Source: Phorcus lineatus (taxonomy: Eukaryota; Mollusca; Gastropoda; Trochida; Trochidae). Taken from it: a stretch of 64,000 bases of DNA. The notes under the pieces were generated by a model that was not told the DNA's origin, made no database searches, and was given only the letters and a program-made list of their open reading frames with translations. Shown in pieces: positions 53,901 to 63,090 of the stretch; positions within the stretch are counted from its first letter, which is position 1, and the number at the start of each line of letters is the position of its first letter. The position numbers were made by a program, and so were the translations under genes. The stretch is taken from positions 46,225,864 through 46,289,863 of the forward strand of contig OV121084.1 in NCBI GenBank assembly GCA_921293015.1. Direction: 5' to 3'.

Positions 53901-56587
53901 CTGATTTTATGGTTGTTTTCGACTTAGACTTTTTCCGCGACTTTGGTCAAAATCGGATAAATGTACCTCTGCTAGGTCGAAACTGGAGCCCAAACCAAGA
54001 ATCTGATAGCAAATTCATTTTCCTCAATCGACAGGACGCAATGTGATGAACATTTGACCAAGGTTTGGATTCAAAATATGCATTTTGAAGAAAGTTATAA
54101 CGCTAGATGCAACCGTATATATATAAGCAACTTAGAAGTTTGAAGGTGGTTCAAAACTCGCTAAACGGACCTCTATAAGCTACTGTCTGGGAGCCAAACC
54201 AAGAATCTGACAGTAAATTCATATTACTCAATCGAAAGAACACATTGTAATGTACATTTGATGAAAGTTTGGTTCAGAAATATGCATTTTCAAGAAAGTT
54301 ATTGCAAAAGGACTGATTTTATGGTTGTTTTCGACTTAGACTTTTTCCGCGACTTTGGTCAAAATCGGATAAATGTACCTCTGCTAGGTCGAAACTGGAG
54401 CCCAAACCAAGAATCTGATAGCAAATTCATTTTCCTCAATCGACAGGACGCAATGTGATGAACATTTGACCAAGGTTTGGATTCAAAATATGCATTTTGA
54501 AGAAAGTTATAACGCTAGATGCAACCGTATATATATAAGCAACTTAGAAGTTTGAAGGTGGTTCAAAACTCGCTAAACGGACCTCTATAAGCTACTGTCT
54601 GGGAGCCAAACCAAGAATCTGACAGTAAATTCATATTACTCAATCGAAAGAACACATTGTAATGTACATTTGATGAAAGTTTGGTTCAGAAATATGCATT
54701 TTCAAGAAAGTTATTGCAAAAGGACTGATTTTATGGTTGTTTTCGACTTAGACTTTTTCCGCGACTTTGGTCAAAATCGGATAAATGTACCTCTGCTAGG
54801 TCGAAACTGGAGCCCAAACCAAGAATCTGATAGCAAATTCATTTTCCTCAATCGACAGGACGCAATGTGATGAACATTTGACCAAGGTTTGGATTCAAAA
54901 TATGCATTTTGAAGAAAGTTATAACGCTAGATGCAACCGTATATATATAAGCAACTTAGAAGTTTGAAGGTGGTTCAAAACTCGCTAAACGGACCTCTAT
55001 AAGCTACTGTCTGGGAGCCAAACCAAGAGTCTGACAGTAAATTCATATTACTCAATCGAAAGAACACATTGTAATGTACATTTGATGAAAGTTTGGTTCA
55101 GAAATATGCATTTTCAAGAAAGTTATTGCAAAAGGACTGATTTTATGGTTGTTTTCGACTTAGACTTTTTCCGCGACTTTGGTCAAAATCGGATAAATGT
55201 ACCTCTGCTAGGTCGAAACTGGAGCCCAAACCAAGAATCTGATAGCAAATTCATTTTCCTCAATCGACAGGACGCAATGTGATGAACATTTGACCAAGGT
55301 TTGGATTCAAAATATGCATTTTGAAGAAAGTTATAACGCTAGATGCAACCGTATATATATAAGCAACTTAGAAGTTTGAAGGTGGTTCAAAACTCGCTAA
55401 ACGGACCTCTATAAGCTACTGTCTGGGAGCCAAACCAAGAATCTGACAGTAAATTCATATTACTCAATCGAAAGAACACATTGTAATGTACATTTGATGA
55501 AAGTTTGGTTCAGAAATATGCATTTTCAAGAAAGTTATTGCAAAAGGACTGATTTTATGGTTGTTTTCGACTTAGACTTTTTCCGCGACTTTGGTCAAAA
55601 TCGGATAAATGTACCTCTGCTAGGTCGAAACTGGAGCCCAAACCAAGAATCTGATAGCAAATTCATTTTCCTCAATCGACAGGACGCAATGTGATGAACA
55701 TTTGACCAAGGTTTGGATTCAAAATATGCATTTTGAAGAAATTTATAACGCTAGATGCAACCGTATATATATAAGCAACTTAGAAGTTTGAAGGTGGTTC
55801 AAAACTCGCTAAACGGACCTCTATAAGCTACTGTCTGGGAGCCAAACCAAGAGTCTGACAGTAAATTCATATTACTCAATCGAAAGAACACATTGTAATG
55901 TACATTTGATGAAAGTTTGGTTCAGAAATATGCATTTTCAAGAAAGTTATTGCAAAAGGACTGATTTTATGGTTGTTTTCGACTTAGACTTTTTCCGCGA
56001 CTTTGGTCAAAATCGGATAAATGTACCTCTGCTAGGTCGAAACTGGAGCCCAAACCAAGAATCTGATAGCAAATTCATTTTCCTCAATCGACAGGACGCA
56101 ATGTGATGAACATTTGACCAAGGTTTGGATTCAAAATATGCATTTTGAAGAAAGTTATAACGCTAGATGCAACCGTATATATATGCAACTTAGAAGTTTG
56201 AAGGTGGTTCAAAACTCGCTAAACGGACCTCTATAAGCTACTGTCTGGGAGCCAAACCAAGAATCTGACAGTAAATTCATATTACTCAATCGAAAGAACA
56301 CATTGTAATGTACATTTGATGAAAGTTTGGTTCAGAAATATGCATTTTCAAGAAAGTTATTGCAAAAGGACTGATTTTATGGTTGTTTTCGACTTAGACT
56401 TTTTCCGCGACTTTGGTCAAAATCGGATAAATGTACCTCTGCTAGGTCGAAACTGGAGCCCAAACCAAGAATCTGATAGCAAATTCATTTTCCTCAATCG
56501 ACAGGACGCAATGTGATGAACATTTGACCAAGGTTTGGATTCAAAATATGCATTTTGAAGAAAGTTATAACGCTAGATGCAACCGTA
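41901..56587 (+). repeat. Right part of the array: mixed subtypes up to the array edge
   Basis: Dimers here mix gcatttggaag and gcattttgaag, and agagtctg and agaatctg. The longest TA allele is seen near 42588, 44230 and 47945. Adjacent dimers at 42726 and 43138 share two linked changes, ggttcaggaa and gtatctctg. The short TA allele, absent from about 24 to 51 kb, returns near 51240, 53295 and 56180, each time one dimer after an agagtctg unit. Two dimers (near 50801 and 55741) share gaagaaatttat. No insertion or inversion is visible. Confidence 0.85.
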
Positions 56588-56610
56588 ATGAAGTGAATGA
56601 AATTCATTAT
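56580..56610. other. Satellite/flank junction
   Basis: The last B monomer follows the consensus through gatgcaaccgta, ending at 56587, and then changes without transition into atgaagtgaatgaaattcatt. The break falls exactly at the first step of the TA tract. A short hairpin sequence, aatgaa-a-ttcatt (56596-56608), lies within 25 bases of the junction. Upstream of the break the terminal unit is no more diverged than internal ones. Confidence 0.9.
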
Positions 56611-57001
56611 TAGTAAACAGCTTTTACATTGAATAAGGTTTTTTTATTTACATAACTTTCACTTCAATATACCTATTTGAAACACTTTCTAGATACTTTG
56701 TCTTGATATACCAAAGCGAATTTGAATAAACAGGATTTACTATAATATTTTACTTTTTCACCTTTTTATATTCGTCTTTAACTACTTAAGACATAATTGC
56801 AAATTGTTCACAATCGTTCGAAATTTTATACTATGAAATAACTCACTAATGTAAATTTTGACACTTTTCAATAGCTCGATTTCCTTTATTAAAGCAAATG
56901 CTCTCAATCTTTTTTCATGAAATGTTGTAGTAAGAAAAGTTTTGACACTGAAGATACGGTTTCTTCAATTAATTAGAATAAGAGTTAAAGGTTTACCTCA
57001 G
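56588..57001. other. AT-rich flank with no recognised feature
   Basis: This is unique, AT-rich sequence between the satellite edge and the LINE remnant. I see no satellite relic, open frame of note, inverted repeat or RNA gene in it. The downstream LINE reading frame can be followed back to a TGA at 56918-56920, but its translation before about 57002 does not look like the family. Confidence 0.6.
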
Positions 57002-57481
57002 GAAATATTTGATGTGAAAGGTCCCTTTTACGCAACAAACTCTTCCCAAATACGCATATGAGACTCTCTCCGCCCAGATATAGTAAACGCTAATACTCTA
57101 GGGGAATTCAAAAATAAACTTAAAGAACAAACTAACACAAAATTCTACTTCAATATTTTCTATGGATCAAGATTTTGTCAAATAATTCACTCTCGTCTCC
57201 GGCTTGGATGTAGCGATTTAAATGGAGATAAATTCACCAGATTTATATCTAATAGCTCTGAATGCCAATGCGGGTATCCTAATGAAGATCCGCTTCATTT
57301 TTTCTTAATCTGTCCGATTTTCAGTGTCATAAGATCAGATTTATATTTCTTTAAAAAAGGGTTCAATTTGACTTCAATATTATATGGCCATTCAAGCTCA
57401 TCTGAACAGGTTAATTTTGAATTATTGAAGTCAGTACATGACTTCATAACACTATCTAAGAGATTTAAGGAATTTATCTGA
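57002..57481 (+). pseudogene. LINE (non-LTR retrotransposon) ORF2 C-terminal fragment, broken
   Basis: In the frame ending at the TGA of 57479-57481 the translation contains DIVNANTLGEFKNKL, then SRLRLGCSDLNGDKF, then a zinc-knuckle-like CQCGYPNEDPLHFFLIC (C-x1-C-x8-H-x4-C) followed by a Pro. This order (an I-x-x-W-N/D-S-L-P-like segment, an aromatic-rich stretch, R-x-R-x-G, then CxC...H...C-P) is characteristic of the extreme C-terminus of LINE reverse-transcriptase proteins in molluscs and other invertebrates. The open part, 57062-57478, is 139 codons and lacks any Met, so a simple ORF search misses it. A TGA at 57059-57061 interrupts the homologous frame where the family normally has Trp, giving IRI-stop-DSLRPDIVN. 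The endonuclease and most of the reverse transcriptase are absent, so this is a dead 5'-truncated copy. Confidence 0.8.
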
Positions 57482-57741
57482 CCACAATGTGCCTTGCCTT
57501 GCTTGAATATGTAAAGAATGTGTATAACTATATTTCCAAAATTTCCAAAAATTTTGTATTAATTGTTTAGCATCACTGTTTCAATATTGTACCTGTATAT
57601 TTGATGTGTATTGTTATCTGTCCATGTGAACGTCACTGTTTTATGAATTTTACACATGTTAGGGAGCGGCATTCAAATAAGCATAATTTGCTTGTTTGCC
57701 AATCCCATTTTATTTACGAAATAAAATATGTTTAAACCATA
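57482..57741 (+). mobile_element. LINE 3' UTR and tail, copy 1
   Basis: This directly follows the ORF stop. Near its end it has gggagcgg (57662-57669) and ccaatccc (57699-57706), which pair at six of eight positions around an inner stem, aataagca with tgcttgtt (57676-57683 and 57689-57696, loop taatt). A polyadenylation-type AATAAA lies at 57720-57725. The sequence through gtttaaaccata (ending at 57741) recurs at 61682-61747, so I place the element's 3' end there. LINE 3' hairpins of this kind are recognised by the element's own reverse transcriptase. That role is inferred here. Confidence 0.7.
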
Positions 57742-60058
57742 TAAAGAGGAGACTCAAATCACAGTGTCCAAATTTTTGTTGGCAGATGTCATGGCACATT
57801 TGCATCCCGAATGGTTGTCTGATTGTCGGTGTTGAAAATTTTTTACCTGATTTATCCATTGTGTTCATTCGAACTCACTTCATGAATGACCAGCAATGAA
57901 ATCAACGTTCAAATAAAGTAAACATATATTAAACTTTTAATAATATATGAGATATGCTATACCGTTTCAAGAAGAAAAAGTTATATTTTCGATGTAAAAC
58001 TTTAAATTCAGATCATGTGTGACTAAAAGTTTATATCGCTGAAATTGACCTTTATCCTCTAAAAACCTTTTTGAAAATTAAAAAAAAATCAACATAGAAA
58101 TATAGAATTTCATCAAAAGTGATCCATGTGACGATGTGAATGTATCTATTACGTTTACCTCCTCTTACTTAATAAATAAATCTTTCCACACAAAAAGCAT
58201 TGCAAACGTGTCAACAAGAGAGGCTTCTGCTCTCGAGAAAACTCTGATTGTAGAAAATTGATACGTCCATTAGGTGAAGATGACATCATAATTACGAAAC
58301 GAGATCTCTGGCAGTTGACACTTGGCAGTTGGGCGGTATCGTCCTAAAAAGCAGAACTAAGAAACGCAGAACGGTTAAATCAACAACATTTACGGTTGGC
58401 TGCACACCCCTGACCCCATGAACTATAAATTTGTACTATGGCCCAAATAAAAATGGTGTGACCAGCCTGACTAGGAACTAATTGTTTCTGCGTTATGGCA
58501 ATTCTGCATTTTGGCTTTCTGAATTTTGACAGGGAACCTTCTGGGCTGTTGCTTTCTTGGAAGAATATCATAAAAGGAGGCTGATGGTTAAACACTTTCA
58601 AGGATTATTTTATTCCTATATTTAAACTATTTTGATGTACTTTTTTTACCTTTTCAGAAACAAATTCGTTTGTAAATTGTAATTGCAAGTAAAGATGAAC
58701 AAGGCAAAAATAGACCTGGTTATTTGAAGGCTTCTTCAAGGCTTAAACGTTTCTATTGATTTTGTAATCCTCGAAATATGATAGGCTACCCAGCTGTTTT
58801 ATAAAAGATATTAAGTATAAAAAAGGCTTTATATCTGTTTACTTTCTTTGTAATTCCTAATCTGCATTTTACCATTTACTGCATCGATTAATGAATGTTT
58901 TCTATGGGTAAAAAAATATATATAATGGACTAGAGAAACATACAAAGATAAAAGTAATTAGCCACAATATTTTAAAAACTAAAAACTAATGGGTATGCAT
59001 TTTCCGAAGGTGTCTCTTCTCTCTTCATGACATGCCATCCGTAACCTTAATTCTAAAAATAAAATATTACAGTTATAAATCAACTCTTAAATACATTTCC
59101 ATGAAGAAATTAATTGTAACATTCTTATATTTTGGATAATTGGATATCAATTGATACTTCCACATCAAAGTTTATCAAGGGATAGCTAAAGAAATTTATC
59201 CTAATTATCCTAATACTATTTGCGGGAACATATATTCACTTGATTGATCAAATTTCAAGAAAATCCTATTTAACTGTGATCAAACCATTAACTAACCAAA
59301 CTTAATTTATACAGTCTGATATGTTATTTCGATTGAGTCAACAACATAAAGTCATTATTTAACATATTCTTATGGATAATTCCGCAGATATTGGTCTTGA
59401 TGCTATGGAACATTTATGATACATTTCATGCTCAACAAACATGTAGAGATAAGACTAATGAACAACAATGATTTTCAAAGCAATTCGAAATCGGCTAAAT
59501 GTACATTAAAGTAATCTTAGAACTACTTTAATATTAGATCAATTTCGTTGGCCACTCATTGACCATCCAACCTATTCTTTATGGTGTTAAAGGCACTATA
59601 CTACATTGCCTGAATTGGCCACACGAGAGCACAAGAGGTCCTATGCAATTAGTTTAGGTTTCTATCGATGTAATGAAATACTTCTTGTTCTTTCAAGTTG
59701 ACCTTTTATTCATTTTGTTATTTTTAGACGGCCGTAGTCACTTAGGGATATAAACTTGGTTGTGAACACACTTGGAAATAGTGATTGATGATAATGATCG
59801 ATTTATGGATTGTGAATATATCTTACTCTCTTAACTGGGCACATGATGAAATATCCATTGGAAGATATATGTGTAACTTCACCGATTTATTACAGACAGT
59901 GGGGACATTGCTGTTGTGAGACCTATTTCCCTCTGTTACTAACTTACACAATTATACTCTTGAAAGCAAAGCACTTCTATGTAAGATAGCAGCTTTAAGT
60001 AAGATTCTCCCCTGACATCCCGTCACACTATGCACACAAGTGTCAGACTGTACAGTAT
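57742..60058. other. Intergenic AT-rich sequence, no supported gene
   Basis: This stretch is dense in stop codons on both strands and low in GC. The longest frame seen (minus strand, 58380-58601, 73 codons) shows no recognised domain. Small items noted are a directly repeated ggcagttg at 58311 and 58324, and a lone ttaaaggcactata at 59587-59600 that resembles a MITE terminus but has no partner in the window. At 59488-59504 a 17-mer matches the satellite at 16 positions, which may be chance. Confidence 0.5.
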
Positions 60059-60131
60059 AAACGCATGGCGGTGGTCAGGCCGTGTAGAGAGGAAAGCCCT
60101 TGACAGAACGAGTTCGATTCTCGATAAAGCC
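60059..60131 (+). repeat. tRNA-like sequence, probably the head of a tRNA-derived SINE
   Basis: A box-A-like tggcggtggtc (60066-60076) and a box-B-like agttcgattct (60111-60121; 8 of the 10 specified bases of the consensus GGTTCGANTCC) are 45 bases apart, the spacing expected for an intron-less tRNA gene. A D-arm can be drawn: gcgg (60068-60071) with ccgt (60080-60083) around an 8-base loop ending in GG. A T-arm can also be drawn: cgag with ctcg around the 7-base loop ttcgatt. The anticodon stem is poor, and the predicted acceptor strands (aaacgca and taaagcc) do not pair. It is therefore not a functional tRNA. A tRNA-derived SINE head or a decayed tRNA pseudogene fits best. Its 3' limit is unknown. 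Confidence 0.45.
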
Positions 60132-61681
60132 AGTATTTTGAAACTTTTATTCCCTCGGAGCACGGAAGATTTTAATCAGACTGAGATATACACATGTTAA
60201 TTCGCGATGAGACAGATATGACTGATAACCAATACGCAACAAGGATCTCTGTAGGGTGAGCTTCAGGATTTTGTTCTGTCAAGACCATCGGGGACGATAA
60301 TATTTCAGTTAAGAAGGAGAAAGTGTCGTGTTTTTTCTGCAGTCAAGTAACTGGATTCATTTCATGAACATATCTTTTAAATCAAATTCAGCATTAGATC
60401 ATAGCCCTGAGGAGGGTTAACCCAGCGAAGCTCATATCTTTGCGAACGAGACATGGAAGTTATACATCTAGAGCAATATTCCTGGCATTTTTGGTACAAG
60501 AGGAAAAGACATAAAACAGAGGCGGAGGTTCTTATATCTGGTTTTGGTTCAGGTTAGCCACCCTAAAGGTACGCCTTTGACAAGCCCTTACGTTGAGGAC
60601 AATTAAATTGACACTTCTTGGCTTCGATTCTATTGAATATAAAATTACGAACATTAGTAGCTTTTGAAGAAAGACGACAGAACATTTGATGGTGGACACC
60701 ATGCCATGAAAGTATTTGAAGAAGGTCAAGACAAAATCTACAAAATTTGACTCACTTTGTAGCAAAGACAATAATTTAAAAAGTTCGGCTTCCTATGCGT
60801 TTCGATGGAGAAGTTGGTTAAAGCCGCGCCCGTATCTGAGTCCCGAGTCTATAAATTTTGATCCTCTAGCCCGTCTTGCCTTAAGATTCTGATGAACTTA
60901 AAAAAATAGAGAGGATTATTTTCGAATCATGCCCTAGATCAAGGGTAATCTGCTCTCTTTTTAAAAAACCCGCATTTTTAGCTTCAGATCAAACGGGCAT
61001 AGCTCTGTGAGGGAAAGTCATATATCAAAACTACTTATTGCAATCTTACCACCATTACTAGTTTAAGGATTCCATCTCAGGTCAATGTCATAAATAATTC
61101 ATGGTTAATCTTTATATTGGACTTGCGAAAAAATAGAATTTTATTATTTTGTGATTAAGCAAGTAAGTAGTACTTTCTTTGGTGGATGTTTCTCGTAAGC
61201 TGCTTAAGATAACAACGTGATTGATGGATCGTTTTAAGTAGATATTCTTATAAAATAAGGACAAATATTTGTTGTGTATATATCTATTACGAGATTTTGA
61301 TTGATAGGCCATTTAAAAACCCCAATGGTGTATGGACAACCCCTGAACTATAAATGCTATATTTTATTAGATTACATAGATTCTCGCTCATTTCACAAAC
61401 AACATATTTGATTGTATACCCTAATAAAAAAAATATGTTACGTCTACGAAAATGGAAAACATCGTGCCGTAAAATATGTATTGGTATATTTTTAAATGAA
61501 ACTTCACAGTTACAGAACTCCTAAAAGATAACATATATATCGAAATGTGAATTACGATTACAGAGAAGATATCTTTCTATGTAAAACACTTCGATATCAC
61601 AAGGTTTCAGCTGAAATTAAAAGATGACACGACAAAAGAGCGGATAGTTCATATGGTTGCAGGCGAACCTCTCTATGTTCT
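60132..61681. other. Intergenic sequence, no supported gene
   Basis: Two minus-strand frames, 60532-60771 (79 codons) and 61112-61312 (66 codons), are the longest present. Neither shows a recognised motif, and the second is rich in residues coded by AT-rich codons. I see no RNA gene, terminal repeat or tandem repeat. The stretch just after 60131 may be the body of the SINE-like element, but without a second copy this cannot be judged. Confidence 0.45.
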
Positions 61682-61747
61682 TAGGAGCGGAATAGGCTTG
61701 TTTGCCAATCCTTTCTCTTTTTGAGAAAAATACATGTTTAAACCATA
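61682..61747 (+). mobile_element. LINE 3' tail, copy 2 (short, isolated)
   Basis: taggagcgg, then gcttgtttgccaatcc, then atgtttaaaccata match copy 1 (57660-57741) in the same order, with an internal deletion in the inner hairpin and changes before the last block. The outer stem is aggagcgg with ccaatcct. Its first pair has changed from G:C in copy 1 to A:T here, so pairing is kept. No LINE coding sequence precedes it. It is either a severely 5'-truncated LINE insertion or the tail of a SINE that borrowed the LINE 3' end. Confidence 0.65.
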
Positions 61748-62596
61748 ATCTTCTTTTAAACTTAATCAGCGGTGTTAAACAATTAGGCTCACATCGCTAT
61801 CAGCCAGCAAGAAGAGGACCTACTTTCACACAAAGATGATGAGTAAATTCGATAAGGCTTGAAGGACTTAGTTTATCTTTAGACTAAGCTACAAAAGATT
61901 AAGTCACCTTCACCTACAGGGTTGATTATTTCTTGCACCGCAGACCATTAGCAATATTTTACTACCGCTTCAATCGATAGAAAAGCTGCGCCATATTTCA
62001 ATCTCAGTATCTCGGGTCTGTTCCTTGCTTTACTATTTGCCCTTCCTTTCCCCTGAAAGGTGGTGAAGATAGTTTGTAAATATAAAATGGAATATCTTTC
62101 TAACTGTTAATTACTAAACTACCTGAAACGTGAAACGGTATTATTCAGTTATCAATGAGATTCACTATATGTAAATATAAAATTTGTTAAAACTGAAGTA
62201 GCCTGGGTTAATGTTTACAGGTTCAGAAATTCGAAAAAACCCATTATAGATCAGACAGCGAAGGTAGATCACTTGGTCACAATAAACTAAATCGTTAAAC
62301 AAATAGGTGCCTTCAGGACAAATAACAAGTAACTACTTTCTAAAACAAAAAGTTTTAAAAAGGTTAATCATTGTCACATCGACCCACTAAATAGGAGTTG
62401 ACTATGCAGTAGGCCCTATATGCTAGTGGCAACTATATATAGTATACGCTAGTGGGTTCCAACACCCTCCCCTTCCCTCTGGAATTCTTTTTTAAACTTG
62501 ACCGTAATTGGTGAACATTCTCTATTCAATGTGTGAAACACCAACCGCCTTCCCCCTTCCCCATCCTCTTAAAAATATCAGGATTCGCCACTGCAC
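61748..62596. other. Intergenic sequence, no recognised feature
   Basis: No long frame, RNA gene or terminal repeat is seen. A pyrimidine-rich stretch near 62463-62480 and another near 62547-62570 (cttccc runs) are the only compositional features I noted. Confidence 0.45.
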
Positions 62597-63090
62597 TTAA
62601 AGAGCCACTCCGTGAGTTGTTGGAGTCATATATGCCAAACTTAATCAATGGTGTCATTTGATCGCGAAGTATCGACTGTTTCCGAAAAGACACATTTTAA
62701 AGTTTATTGTTTTTTTTACAGTGACAATATGAAGGTAGAACGTCCCAATTATGATCGAAAACCAGACAGTGGCGCGCGTCAAATAGTCTAACGTAATTTT
62801 GGAGACTTATCTAAAACAGCCAGGAGGGCAGTTAGGAGTTGATAGTGTTTGTTAGGTTATATAACTAGTATCCTTGTATATTGGATGTGATATCTACGCT
62901 TTTGTGCATTTATAACACTATATTTAGATTTTCATTGAAAACCAGTATTTGTCATATATATATATATATATATATATGTCTTTTGGACATGAAAAGTTAA
63001 GATGTTTTGATTTTATATCACCTCATATGACATTTAGGTTCGTATCAAAGGTAAATAATATGTTATGAAAATCACGGAGTGGCTCTTTAA
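62597..63090. mobile_element. MITE-like element with 19-bp terminal inverted repeats and TTAA ends
   Basis: ttaaagagccactccgtga (62597-62615) is the exact reverse complement of tcacggagtggctctttaa (63072-63090), 494 bp end to end. The outermost four bases on both sides are TTAA. The element can be read either as 486 bp with 15-bp inverted repeats flanked by a TTAA target duplication, or as 19-bp repeats that include TTAA. TTAA duplications are known for piggyBac-type elements, but the termini here do not begin with the usual piggyBac CCY. Subterminal tgtcatttga (62652-62661) and the complement of tcatatgaca also look like decayed inverted similarity. There is no transposase frame, so it would be non-autonomous. 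Confidence 0.75.
62954..62977. repeat. (AT)12 microsatellite
   Basis: Twelve perfect AT dinucleotides lie inside the MITE-like element, between gtc and gtc. The tract is self-complementary and likely to vary in length. Confidence 0.95.

Larger units (their letters stand above)
1..56587 (+). repeat. Dimeric satellite DNA array, about 137 copies of a 412/410-bp unit
   Basis: The same unit recurs head to tail without interruption or inversion. Each unit can be recognised by its A monomer, which begins tttgatgaaag, at spacings of 410 or 412 bp with occasional one- to three-base departures. From the first such start (337) to the last (56316) there are about 136 steps. The array is already in mid-unit at base 1, so its left end lies outside the window. 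Its right end is at 56587. Neighbouring units differ by only a few substitutions, so the array is strongly homogenised. No transposon, gene or other insertion is seen inside it. Arrays like this are typical of centromeric, pericentromeric or subtelomeric heterochromatin, but nothing in the sequence says which applies here. Confidence 0.98.

Noticed and set aside
337..56516. More than 120 near-identical 66-codon open frames as a multigene family
   Set aside because: They are one frame of the A monomer repeated with the satellite. The annotated start is TTG followed by ATG. Changes are not biased toward synonymous sites, and there is no promoter, splice or poly(A) context.
1..56587. CRISPR array
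   Set aside because: The repeats are 410-412 bp with no unique spacers between them, and the context is eukaryotic.
1..56587. rDNA spacer or tandem RNA gene cluster
   Set aside because: No rRNA, 5S, tRNA or snRNA sequence or internal promoter is recognisable in the unit.
57696..57899. 67-codon plus-strand open frame
   Set aside because: It begins inside the LINE 3' hairpin and tail and runs into flank. It has no recognised domain and is a chance frame.
58380..58601. 73-codon minus-strand open frame
   Set aside because: No domain, signal or homologous neighbour is recognised. Its length is within chance expectation and nothing on either side suggests a gene.
59587..59600. Terminus of a second MITE (ttaaaggcactata)
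   Set aside because: No inverted partner is found in the window, and the similarity to the 62597 terminus is limited to ttaaag and a nearby cact.
60059..60131. Functional tRNA gene
   Set aside because: The acceptor strands do not pair and the anticodon stem is weak, so only a tRNA-derived element is supported.
60532..60771. 79-codon minus-strand open frame
   Set aside because: No recognisable motif and no promoter or splice context. Probably random.
61112..61312. 66-codon minus-strand open frame
   Set aside because: Composition reflects AT-rich DNA (Lys, Asn, Ile, Tyr, Ser) and there is no domain. Probably random.
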